The notes under the pieces are model-generated. The model searched no databases. It saw nothing but the letters and a program-made list of their open reading frames with translations, and was not told where the DNA came from. Of a stretch of 10,243 nt of DNA, positions 1 through 6,133 are shown one piece after another (position 1 is the first letter of the stretch; each line of letters opens with the position of its first letter). Source of the DNA: an uncultured Oscillospiraceae bacterium (GTDB lineage: Bacteria > Bacillota > Clostridia > Oscillospirales > Oscillospiraceae); NCBI GenBank assembly GCA_934630985.1, contig CAKTXO010000047.1, forward strand, positions 1 to 10,243, given 5' to 3'. The translations under genes were made by a program, and so were the position numbers.

Positions 1-1600
1 TCAGCCGGAAGTAGATGTCCACAACGGACAGGATGTTCATCAGCTGCCGCTTGTACAGATGCAGACGCTTGACCTGAACGTCGAACATGAAGTCCGGGTT
101 CAGCATCACGCCCTCGTGCTTGGCAATGACGCTGCACAGCTGCTCCTTCTTCTTGCGCTTGATGGCATTGAACTGCGCCACGGTCTCATCGGTAATCTGG
201 GCTTTCATGCCGTCAATCAGATCCAGATTCTTCAGGAAGTCGCCGTCCACATGCTGATGAATCAGCTCGGTAAGCTCCGGGTTGCACAGACCCAGCCACC
301 GGCGGGGGGTAATGCCGTTGGTCTTGTTCTGGAACCGCTCAGGATAGACCTGATACCAATCCTTGAACAGGTCGTCCTTCAGAATCTGGGAGTGGATCTC
401 GGCAACGCCATTGACATAGCTGCCCACATACACAGAAAGGTTCGCCATATGCGCCACATTGTCCCGGACAATGAAGAGATTCGGATGCTCGCTCTTCAGC
501 TTGGCATCGATCTGGCAGATGATGTCCACAATGTCAGGCACCACGGAGCGCAGCAAGTCCAGAGGCCACTTTTCCAGAGCCTCGCCCATAACGGTGTGGT
601 TGGTGTAGGAGAAGGTCTTCTGCGCCACGGCAAAGGCCTCGTCAAAGCTCATGCCCTCCTGCTCCAGCAGGCGGATCAGCTCCGGAATGGACATGGCCGG
701 ATGGGTATCGTTCAGCTGCACGGCATAGAACTCGCCGAACCGGCTCAGATCGCTGCCGTGGGCAATCTTGTAGATGCGCAGCATATCCTGCAAAGAAGCG
801 GAGGACAGAACGTACTGCTGCTTGATGCGCAGACGCTTGCCGTCCCAGGTGGAGTCGTTGGGATACAGCACCCGGGTGATGTCCTCGGCCTTGTTCTTGG
901 CATCCAGAGCCCGGAGGTAATCCTGGCTGTTGAAAGCGTCGAAGTTCAGCTCCTCCTCGGCCTCGCACTGCCACAGACGCAGAGTGCCCACATTCTGGGT
1001 GCCGTAGCCGATGACGGGCACGTCATAGGGCACCGCCAGGACGGTGTGGTCGGGGAAATGAATCTTCACGGTGTGGTTATACCGGCGGTAGGACCAGGGA
1101 TCGCCGAACTTGGTCCAGTCGTCGGCCTTCTCCACCTGGTTGCCGTTGCCGTCAAAGCTCTGCTTAAAGAGGCCGAACTTGTAGCGCAGGCCGTAGCCGG
1201 ACAGAGGAATGTCGCAGGTTGCGGCGCTGTCCAGGAAGCAGGCAGCCAGACGACCCAGGCCGCCGTTGCCCAGGGCATCGTCCTCGATGTCCTCCAGAAC
1301 AGCCAGGTCAACGCCCCGGTCGGCAAAGAGCTTCTTCATCTCGTCCAGGATGCCCAGGTTGAACAGGTTGCTGTAAACCAGCCGGCCAATCAGATACTCG
1401 GCGGAGAAATAGTAGGCCTTGCGCTCATGCAGACGGGTCTTCTTGGCACTGCTCCAGTTGTCGGAGATGGCCATCATCACCGCCTGACCCAGTGCCTCAT
1501 GGAGCTCCTGGGGGGTAGCGTCCTTCAGGGCTACGTCAAAATTGTACTTCAGCTGGGCTTCCGTCCACTTGAGAATATTCCTGCAATTCAGGTTAGTCAT
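1..1600 (-). CDS. glgP: Glycogen/starch/maltodextrin phosphorylase, 3' end cut off by the window edge
   Basis: This PLP-dependent GT35 enzyme removes glucose-1-phosphate from the non-reducing ends of alpha-1,4-glucans in the cytoplasm. Reading from the ATG at 1600 gives 533 codons without a stop, running off the left edge. The family is usually about 750-850 residues, so roughly the C-terminal third, including the PLP-binding lysine, is missing. Family motifs are in order: FSAEYLIGR (65-73), ALGNGGLGRLAACFLDS (109-125), LNDTHPA (296-302), YTNHTVMGEALEKWP (332-346), VNGVAEIHS (396-404), NKTNGITPRRW (425-435) and QVKRLHLYKRQ (509-519), which carries phosphate-site residues K511, R512 and K517. 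The start is fixed by GGAGG at 1609-1613, 8 nt upstream. The gene is transcribed divergently from the zinc-ribbon gene, from its own promoter with a catabolite-type operator. The motif usually read as HEYKRQ is HLYKRQ here. Whether glycogen or maltodextrin is preferred cannot be told from this part. Confidence 0.97.
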   Translation of the reverse strand, partial: MTNLNCRNILKWTEAQLKYNFDVALKDATPQELHEALGQAVMMAISDNWSSAKKTRLHERKAYYFSAEYLIGRLVYSNLFNLGILDEMKKLFADRGVDLAVLEDIEDDALGNGGLGRLAACFLDSAATCDIPLSGYGLRYKFGLFKQSFDGNGNQVEKADDWTKFGDPWSYRRYNHTVKIHFPDHTVLAVPYDVPVIGYGTQNVGTLRLWQCEAEEELNFDAFNSQDYLRALDAKNKAEDITRVLYPNDSTWDGKRLRIKQQYVLSSASLQDMLRIYKIAHGSDLSRFGEFYAVQLNDTHPAMSIPELIRLLEQEGMSFDEAFAVAQKTFSYTNHTVMGEALEKWPLDLLRSVVPDIVDIICQIDAKLKSEHPNLFIVRDNVAHMANLSVYVGSYVNGVAEIHSQILKDDLFKDWYQVYPERFQNKTNGITPRRWLGLCNPELTELIHQHVDGDFLKNLDLIDGMKAQITDETVAQFNAIKRKKKEQLCSVIAKHEGVMLNPDFMFDVQVKRLHLYKRQLMNILSVVDIYFRL

Positions 1601-1707
1601 TGGCTATGCCTCCATCATATCGGCGGGAAATCCGCCTGTTTTTCAAACCGCCACGCGGTTGCTGTCAAACTTTGCGGAAGGGGGAAACCGTACCTGTTCA
1701 TTCAAGA

Positions 1708-1722
1708 AGGAAACGTTTCCAT
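1708..1722 (-). promoter_or_regulatory. Candidate cre-like (CcpA/LacI-family) operator in the glgP leader
   Basis: A perfect 12-bp palindrome, GGAAACGTTTCC, lies at 1709-1720. On the glgP strand the 15-mer ATGGAAACGTTTCCT fits every position of the degenerate Bacillus cre consensus WTGNAANCGNWNNCW. It lies about 11 to 25 nt downstream of the predicted start point, where a bound LacI-family repressor would block transcription. CcpA or a MalR-like regulator is inferred; none is encoded in the window. Confidence 0.6.
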
Positions 1723-1739
1723 TCATTCCGCACCAGTAT

Positions 1740-1768
1740 AGAATACTGGTATTTTTCCGCTTTGTCAA
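1740..1768 (-). promoter_or_regulatory. Sigma-A promoter of glgP
   Basis: On the minus strand, TTGACA (1763-1768, perfect -35) is followed by a 17-nt spacer and TATTCT (1740-1745, 4 of 6 matches to the -10). The predicted start point is near 1733, giving a leader of about 130 nt that contains the palindromic operator. Confidence 0.7.
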
Positions 1769-1812
1769 GTAAAACCCGTCAAAGATAGAACGATTTTTCC
1801 ATTTTGGGCAGT

Positions 1813-1875
1813 TTGTTCAAAGTATCCCCGAAAAAATGGGGACTAAACATATCCTCCATTGTTCAAATATCCCTT
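1813..1875. repeat. Two near-identical direct repeats in the divergent promoter region
   Basis: TTGTTCAAAGTATCCC (from 1813) recurs as TTGTTCAAATATCCC (from 1859), 46 bp apart start to start, with one inserted base in the first copy. The second copy ends about 20 bp upstream of the plus-strand -35 box. A small hairpin (TCCCC, loop GAAAAAAT, GGGGA) follows the first copy. The repeats could be a regulator-binding pair; this is inference. The rest of 1601-1949 holds the two divergent promoters and no gene. Confidence 0.45.
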
Positions 1876-1893
1876 AAACCGGGTTCTTTTGGA

Positions 1894-1923
1894 TTGACAG
1901 CCCCCCTGGGGAATTGATATAAT
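1894..1923 (+). promoter_or_regulatory. Near-perfect sigma-A promoter of the zinc-ribbon membrane protein gene
   Basis: TTGACA (1894-1899) and TATAAT (1918-1923) both match consensus exactly, with an 18-nt spacer. A TG one base before the -10 (1915-1916) makes it an extended -10. The start point should be near 1930, so the leader is only about 20 nt and consists mostly of the ribosome-binding site AGAAAGGAGG (1932-1941). Confidence 0.85.
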
Positions 1924-1949
1924 GAGGAAGAAGAAAGGAGGCGACCCCT

Positions 1950-3077
1950 ATGGCAAGACAGTTATGCCCCAGCTGCGGAAAGCCCTACAACGGGAAAAAA
2001 TGCGGCAACTGCCTGTACGAGCACTTCACGGAAGAAATCGCCCACGGGTTCCATACCCACGAAGGAGAGCCCCTGGTCATCAAGGATACGGAGCGAAAGC
2101 CCATTCCTACCAAGGATCCCTTCGGCTGTGACCGAAGACCCCAGTCTCATCGGCAGTATCGAAAAAGCCGGCAGGCGAAAAAGAACCCGGTGGGCAAGGT
2201 TCTCGGAATGGTCATCGCCATTATCGTTTTGGCCAATGTGGCGCTGGGTCTATTTGGCAGCTTCGCGGCTCGGGGGATTTTGTCCGACAGCTCCCGCCAG
2301 ACAGAGGAAACCCTCGGCGGCTATGACACCGTTCTCTTTTCCGATGAGGATGTCACCATCACCGCCCTGGACAGCGAGCTTCGGGCTCCGGGGGACGGAA
2401 TGTCCCTGGCGATTCGCAACGACACCGATCAGGATCTGGTGGTATACACTCAGGAACTGCTGGTCAACGGTTATCTGCTGCCTGACGCTGGCTTTTACTG
2501 CGATCTGCCCAAACACAGCACCTCTGTCAGCACCCTTTATCTGGACTCCCAGTACCTGAAATACACCGGTTCCGGCACGGTGGAAAATCTGACCTTCTCC
2601 CTGATGTTCTGCGATGCCAACGACTATACGGAGGTATTTGAGATCGGCCCCATGGAGGCGGAAGCGGAGGAAGTGTCCGTTGCGCCTTCCGCGGAGGCAG
2701 TCTCTGCGGAGCTTCTCTACGACCGGGACGGACTGATGATCTCCTACCTTGGTTTTATGCCGGATGCCTACGACGGGGATTCCCTGAGCAATCTGGTATT
2801 CTGTCTGGAAAATACCACTGACAACGAAATCAGCGTCTGCACCGCGGCGTGCACGGTCAACGGTCAGGAGGAGTCCGGACTTTCCCTGTATGTGGAGATC
2901 CCGGCGCACACCAAGGCCATCAGCCGGATGTACATGAACCTGGAAGAGGAGAAAACGCTGGCGGAAATCCAGGATTTGTCCGTGAGCCTGCAAGCTTACA
3001 TTCCGGCGGAGGGGATCGACGGCGGCCTCCGGGCTGTGGACATCGGGCCTCTGGAGATTCCGATTCATGGGCAGTGA
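1950..3077 (+). CDS. Zinc-ribbon, single-pass membrane protein with two tandem extracytoplasmic domains, function unknown
   Basis: 375 residues, family not recognised by name. A four-cysteine zinc ribbon (CPSC at 6-9, CGNC at 18-21) is followed by a basic stretch (61-79), one membrane helix (about 83-104) and an extracytoplasmic part of about 270 residues. Because the basic stretch precedes the helix, the zinc ribbon should be cytoplasmic. The outer part looks duplicated: residues about 128-235 and 255-371 share the order beta-rich start, LxxxNxTDxxxxV, VNG, a short aromatic or hydrophobic strand, xxPxHxxxxSxxYL or YMNL, VxxLTFSL or IQDLSVSL, and end in EIGPMEAE and DIGPLEIP. An acidic linker (236-250) separates them. 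The start is fixed by AGAAAGGAGG 8 nt upstream. The gene stands alone between a consensus promoter and a hairpin at 3090-3115. A sensory or envelope-stress role is possible but not shown. Confidence 0.88.
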   Translation: MARQLCPSCGKPYNGKKCGNCLYEHFTEEIAHGFHTHEGEPLVIKDTERKPIPTKDPFGCDRRPQSHRQYRKSRQAKKNPVGKVLGMVIAIIVLANVALGLFGSFAARGILSDSSRQTEETLGGYDTVLFSDEDVTITALDSELRAPGDGMSLAIRNDTDQDLVVYTQELLVNGYLLPDAGFYCDLPKHSTSVSTLYLDSQYLKYTGSGTVENLTFSLMFCDANDYTEVFEIGPMEAEAEEVSVAPSAEAVSAELLYDRDGLMISYLGFMPDAYDGDSLSNLVFCLENTTDNEISVCTAACTVNGQEESGLSLYVEIPAHTKAISRMYMNLEEEKTLAEIQDLSVSLQAYIPAEGIDGGLRAVDIGPLEIPIHGQ

Positions 3078-3089
3078 GAAGGGAACACA

Positions 3090-3115
3090 ATGCCGCCGGC
3101 TCACCCCGGCGGCAT
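3090..3115 (+). terminator. Hairpin terminator after the zinc-ribbon gene
   Basis: ATGCCGCCGG (3090-3099) pairs perfectly with CCGGCGGCAT (3106-3115) around a 6-nt loop, 12 nt after the stop codon. The following T content is weak (TTGCCTT), so efficiency is uncertain, but position and stability fit a terminator. Confidence 0.65.
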
Positions 3116-3300
3116 TTGCCTTCCCCTGGGGGAAGGTGGCTCGCGCGTCTTCCGCAAGCGCGAGACGGATGAGGGCTACTTGCCTCTCCCTATGGGAGAG
3201 GTGCCCCTGGAAGGGGCGGAGAGGGCGTACTTTTGCCCTCTCAGTCACTTCGTGACAGCTCCCCCAGAGTGGGAGCCAAGGGGGACGGATTGTGACCGGA
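3116..3300. repeat. Array of back-to-back GC-rich hairpins (palindromic intergenic repeats)
   Basis: At least five short inverted repeats follow each other: CCTTCCCC/GGGGAAGG (from about 3119), CTCGCGC/GCGCGAG (about 3143-3167), CCTCTCCC/GGGAGAGG (about 3183-3201), GCCCCT/AGGGGC (about 3203-3217), and GTCAC/GTGAC (3244-3256) followed by GCTCCC/GGGAGC. No reading frame here resembles a protein. From memory, similar units such as 'GGAAGGTGGC...GACGGATGAGGG' are scattered through spacers of Faecalibacterium-like genomes; this could not be searched here. Confidence 0.7.
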
Positions 3301-3336
3301 TGGAATCCCCGGAGGGGGCACACCAGTGTGAGCTAG

Positions 3337-3473
3337 ATTAAGGTATGACTGCCACCGGCAGTCATTGAGATTTTAGATTTGCTGTGCGGGAGCACCCAAA
3401 GGCCCCCCTTGTGTAAAGGGTGGTGCTCCGCGCAGCGAATCAAAATTACCATGACTGCCGGTGGCAGTCATAC
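3337..3473. repeat. MITE-like element: two inverted copies of a ~53-bp repeat around a 25-bp centre
   Basis: The left arm (3337-3396, minus orientation) and right arm (3422-3473, plus orientation) share GGTGCTCC, CGCAGCGAATC-like sequence, AAAAT and an identical block: ATGACTGCC, 3-nt loop, GGCAGTCAT, ATACC. Each arm carries its own perfect 9-bp hairpin (3345-3365 and 3451-3471), and the two arms can also fold on each other. The centre (3397-3421) contains CCCCCCTTGTGTAAAGGG. No transposase is present. A third copy of the arm lies at 6073-6133. I did not identify a target-site duplication. Confidence 0.7.
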
Positions 3474-3489
3474 CACAATGTACTGCTGG

Positions 3490-3720
3490 CAAAAATCTTT
3501 GATTTTTGACTGAGGGATTGCCAAATTGCAGCAATGAGAGCACACAAAAAGATGGGAGTTCTGATCCCCTCAGCCCCAGTGTGCGCACTGGGGCAGCTCC
3601 CCTTGGTCAGCAAGGGGAGCCTTTGCGCTCTGCCGGAAGTTCTCGGGAATAGCGAGGGATTGCCACACCAGTGTGCATTATACCATATTCTTCACTGGTT
3701 CCCAATGGCACCTTCTATTT
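3490..3720. repeat. Further hairpins and decayed GGATTGCC-type repeats
   Basis: The stretch holds CAAAAATC/GATTTTTG (3490-3508), GCCCCAGTG/CACTGGGGC (3573-3594, loop TGCG), GCTCCCCTTG/CAAGGGGAGC (3596-3620, loop GTCAG) and ACCAGTG/CACTGGT (3667-3673 with 3693-3699). GGGATTGCCA occurs twice (from about 3514 and 3656). The second copy continues as CACACCAGTGTG, also found at 3319-3330. No coding sequence is credible. With the two preceding repeat entries and the hairpin at 3764, this accounts for nearly all of the 730-bp convergent spacer 3078-3808. Confidence 0.6.
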
Positions 3721-3763
3721 TGGTTCAGGCTAGCTCGCAATAACATAACTACATGCAAAAGCA

Positions 3764-3795
3764 ACCCCCTGGGGCGCAAGGCGAACCCAGGGGGT
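3764..3795 (-). terminator. Terminator hairpin after the LCP gene
   Basis: A perfect 10-bp stem (ACCCCCTGGG with CCCAGGGGGT, 12-nt loop) begins 13 nt past the LCP stop codon. On the minus strand it is followed by TGCTTTTGC, a short T run. The stem is strong and the tail weak. Confidence 0.65.
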
Positions 3796-3808
3796 AAAAC
3801 TATACAGT

Positions 3809-4933
3809 TTAGTCGGAAACTTCCGCTTCGGTGATGGCGCGGATGAGCTTCTTCTCCTTGGCGGTGTCGAAGCGCATGACGCTGTGGATCTCACCGTTGT
3901 CGTAGATATCCACCATATCGCCCCAGCCCTCCATGGGTATGGTGTATCCCTTAATCTTCAGCTCCGGAAGCAGCGGCAGGATTTTGGCCGCCAGCTTGGT
4001 CACATCGGTGGGTGTCATGGTAGTGGTAACCATGGGCATCAGGATATCCACCCAATTGTTCAGCTTGCTCAGGGACATATAGCGGAACCGCTCCAGCAGA
4101 GCCTCCACCACCTTGCGCTGACGCTCGGTACGCTTGATATCGCTTTCGGAATCACCGGCGGCTTTGCGCATCCGGGCATAGGACAGAGCCTCCATACCCT
4201 GAAGCCGCTGAACGCCGGGCTCGATGGTGCGCTTGACGTACAGGGTGTCCTTGTTCAGGTAGTCCGCCTCGGCCTGGGTCAGGTCAATGTCCACGCCGTC
4301 AATGTAGTCGATCATCTTGATAAAGCTGTCAAAGCTGACCTCCACATCGTAATCTACCTCAACGCCAAAATTATCCTTCAGGCAGATGTTCGTCATTTCC
4401 ATGGCACCGGCCGTGTCGCCCCACAAATGACCCAGATTATAGCAGACGGTAAATTTGGCTCTGCCGCACTGATGGCCCTTATAATCCGGCAGCTTCACTA
4501 AGGAATCCCGGAGAACGGACATACAATTGATTTCCTTGGTGTAGGTGTTAATAGAAACCAGCATAGTGCTGTCCGCCATGTAAGATTCCTCACCGGCTCT
4601 GGCCGCCTGTCCCACCACAAGAATATTGATGATGTCGTCAGCGGTCATCTTAGGAACCGTCGCCTCGGTAGTTGCCTCCGTGGTCTGCGCCGCTTCGGTC
4701 TCCGGCGGGCGGGTGACCTCATCCGTAGGCTCGGTGTAGGCATAGGTATCCTTGGGCAGCTCGATGATGTTCATCTTCTTCAGCTTGCTTTGCAGGTAGA
4801 GATAGGCCGCACCGGCAAGAATCAGCAGCAGCACCAGAATGACGGCAATGACAATCAGAAAAATCTTCAGCCCCTTTTTCTTCCCGGGCTGCTTGGGTTG
4901 CTTGGCCTGTTCAAAACGTCCATGATAGCTCAT
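3809..4933 (-). CDS. LytR-CpsA-Psr (LCP) family cell-wall glycopolymer transferase
   Basis: LCP proteins move lipid-linked anionic or capsular polymers onto peptidoglycan on the outer membrane face. The 374 residues show a short basic cytoplasmic N-terminus (1-20), one membrane helix (about 22-47), a Thr/Glu/Pro-rich linker (66-98) and an LCP domain (about 100-285). Expected pyrophosphate and metal ligands are present: D121 in ADSTMLVSIN, R142 and D143 in SVLRDS, R254 and R256 in SYARMRK, and R268 in IKRTERQ. The usual GxDxR after the first strand is GQAAR here. A tail of about 90 residues (286-374) follows the core, of unknown role. ATG 4933 has AGGAGG at 4940-4945, 6 nt away. The glycosyltransferase gene lies 96 bp upstream with no evident terminator between, so read-through is possible. 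Paralogues are common, so no gene symbol is given. Confidence 0.93.
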   Translation of the reverse strand: MSYHGRFEQAKQPKQPGKKKGLKIFLIVIAVILVLLLILAGAAYLYLQSKLKKMNIIELPKDTYAYTEPTDEVTRPPETEAAQTTEATTEATVPKMTADDIINILVVGQAARAGEESYMADSTMLVSINTYTKEINCMSVLRDSLVKLPDYKGHQCGRAKFTVCYNLGHLWGDTAGAMEMTNICLKDNFGVEVDYDVEVSFDSFIKMIDYIDGVDIDLTQAEADYLNKDTLYVKRTIEPGVQRLQGMEALSYARMRKAAGDSESDIKRTERQRKVVEALLERFRYMSLSKLNNWVDILMPMVTTTMTPTDVTKLAAKILPLLPELKIKGYTIPMEGWGDMVDIYDNGEIHSVMRFDTAKEKKLIRAITEAEVSD

Positions 4934-4983
4934 GTATATCCTCCTGATGGGTCATAGGTTCTTTTTTCGATAATACGCTGGTT

Positions 4984-5012
4984 ATTCTACCACGAAACGC
5001 TTTGAAATACAA
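4984..5012 (-). promoter_or_regulatory. Likely promoter of the LCP gene
   Basis: On the minus strand, TAGAAT (4984-4989) is a 5-of-6 match to the -10, with TTGTAT (5007-5012, 3 of 6) 17 nt upstream. A TTGACA nearby (5034-5039) is too far from it. The leader would be about 45 nt. Confidence 0.5.
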
Positions 5013-5029
5013 GCTTTTTTTCTTGTCAA

Positions 5030-5971
5030 TCAGTCCTTGGGCGGGGTGCGGGTAACGATGCGGTAGAGCTTATTGGCAGCCCGGCGGGTAAACTCCCAGG
5101 CAAGGAGCCAGTCATAGCGCAGACGCCAGCGGTAAAGGATGGTATCCTTCAGCCCCAGGGGCACGCCGGAGGGAGACGGACGCAGGTTGTTTTTCACCAT
5201 CAGGTGGAGCTTTTCCGCCTCGAAGCGGTACAGGGGCTTTTTCGTATACCGGGTAGACCAGTAAACCATCCGACCCCGATCCGTCTCCGGATGCCATTCG
5301 GTGGCGTAGCGGCAGGTACCTGTGAACAGATCGCATTTCAGGGAGGTGACCTCCCAGGGAATGCCGTAGTTTTCCGGGGCGGCCTGCTGCACATGACAGC
5401 CGTTGGCGTTCATGGCAAGGCACAGCACCGGCTCGTCGGCACAGGGGGCGCAGAAATCCGGCCAGCGATATTTTTCGTAATTTGCGATTATTTTCTGGCA
5501 GTCCGCATAGATGGCATCGCAGACCGCACCCTTCCGGATAAAGTACAGGCCGCCGTGGATGCTGGATTTTTGGGTAATCCGGGGAGCATAATCGCCGATA
5601 TCCGCCAAGCGGTACAGTCCCCGGTCGCTGTCCGCCGGAACATTGTAGCCCGCTCCGGAAACATCGTCGGCTCCGGCGAAAAAGTCCCAGAATTCGTTTA
5701 AGTCCCCATAGGCCAGGCAGTCCGCGTCAATGAAAATGGTTTCGTCAAAGGGAGCCAGCCGCAGAAGCTCGAACTTGTCGAAAAACGGCTTTCCTGTGGG
5801 CGTGAACACAATGGTCTGGTCAAAGCACTTCGTGTGCTCGTTTTCCTGGTCACACAGGATGGCGAAGGGCATGGGTTTTTCGCTGAACAGCCGGTAGGAC
5901 AGCAGCAGATTTTCCGCCAGCTGGTAATACCAGTCAGTGCCGGTTGCGATGGTGATAAAGCCTCGGGTCAT
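5030..5971 (-). CDS. GT-A-fold glycosyltransferase, GT8-like, probably envelope-related
   Basis: The 313 residues resemble family 8-type retaining glycosyltransferases. An N-terminal FITIATGTDWYYQLAENLLLSYRLF (5-29) matches the nucleotide-binding strand and helix. It is followed by KFELLRLAPFDETIFIDADCLAYGD (66-90) with the metal-binding DxD-type motif DAD at 82-84, an acceptor-site-like IHGGLYFIRKG (138-148), and ADEPVLCLAM (178-187). The C-terminal part MVYWSTRYTKKPLYRF (235-250) resembles the GT8 HxxGxxKPW region, but a histidine is not evident there, so metal binding may differ. There is no signal peptide or clear membrane helix; a basic, aromatic C-terminus (278-313) could make membrane contact. 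ATG 5971 has AGGAGG at 5980-5985, 8 nt upstream. Donor and acceptor are unknown. The neighbouring LCP gene suggests wall or capsule glycopolymer synthesis, by inference only. Confidence 0.85.
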   Translation of the reverse strand: MTRGFITIATGTDWYYQLAENLLLSYRLFSEKPMPFAILCDQENEHTKCFDQTIVFTPTGKPFFDKFELLRLAPFDETIFIDADCLAYGDLNEFWDFFAGADDVSGAGYNVPADSDRGLYRLADIGDYAPRITQKSSIHGGLYFIRKGAVCDAIYADCQKIIANYEKYRWPDFCAPCADEPVLCLAMNANGCHVQQAAPENYGIPWEVTSLKCDLFTGTCRYATEWHPETDRGRMVYWSTRYTKKPLYRFEAEKLHLMVKNNLRPSPSGVPLGLKDTILYRWRLRYDWLLAWEFTRRAANKLYRIVTRTPPKD

Positions 5972-6002
5972 ACGACATGCCTCCTAACGGCGGTTTTTCT
6001 CC

Positions 6003-6031
6003 ATTATAAGGCATTTCCCCCGGAATGGCAA
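6003..6031 (-). promoter_or_regulatory. Strong sigma-A promoter of the glycosyltransferase gene
   Basis: On the minus strand, TTGCCA (6026-6031, 5 of 6) and TATAAT (6003-6008, perfect) are separated by 17 nt. The start point is expected near 5996, leaving a short leader of about 25 nt with AGGAGG. Confidence 0.8.
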
Positions 6032-6072
6032 GAAAAAAGCGGCCGCTCTCTCATCGAAAGCAGCCAATTTAA

Positions 6073-6133
6073 GTGGTACTCCGCGCAACGAATCTAAAAT
6101 CTCGATGACTGCCGTTGGCAGTCATACCTTAAT
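6073..6133. repeat. Third copy of the intergenic repeat (solo arm)
   Basis: GTGGTACTCCGCGCAACGAATC, AAAATCTCG, then the perfect hairpin ATGACTGCC (6105-6113), GTT, GGCAGTCAT (6117-6125) and ATACCTTAAT closely match both arms of the element at 3337-3473. It is about 2.6 kb away, in plus orientation. Downstream, TGGTGTGGCAATCCCC (about 6147-6162) is the reverse complement of the GGGATTGCCACACCA found near 3656-3670. The copy lies between the GT promoter and the surface-protein gene. Confidence 0.7.

Noticed and set aside
59..1741. Long plus-strand open frame of about 560 codons
   Set aside because: It is antisense to glgP, whose minus-strand translation carries all phosphorylase motifs. The plus frame is rich in L, V, G, H and Q with no recognisable domain.
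1922..2131. Plus-strand frame beginning at the ATG at 1922
   Set aside because: Its start lies in the -10 box of the zinc-ribbon promoter, upstream of the expected transcript start, and it is out of frame with that gene.
2250..3323. Minus-strand open frame of 357 codons
   Set aside because: It is antisense to the zinc-ribbon gene, which has a consensus promoter, ribosome-binding site and domain layout. It also starts inside the hairpin repeats.
3373..3743. Small open frames of about 70 codons on both strands in the convergent spacer
   Set aside because: They run through inverted repeats, have no ribosome-binding site, and show no protein-like pattern.
3078..3808. CRISPR array in the repeat-rich spacer
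   Set aside because: The repeats are palindromic, irregular in length and spacing, and in mixed orientation. There are no regular spacers and no cas genes.
6041..6055. GCGGCCGC followed by T6 on the minus strand as a terminator
   Set aside because: The palindrome leaves no room for a loop with a stable stem, and it abuts the -35 box of the glycosyltransferase promoter.
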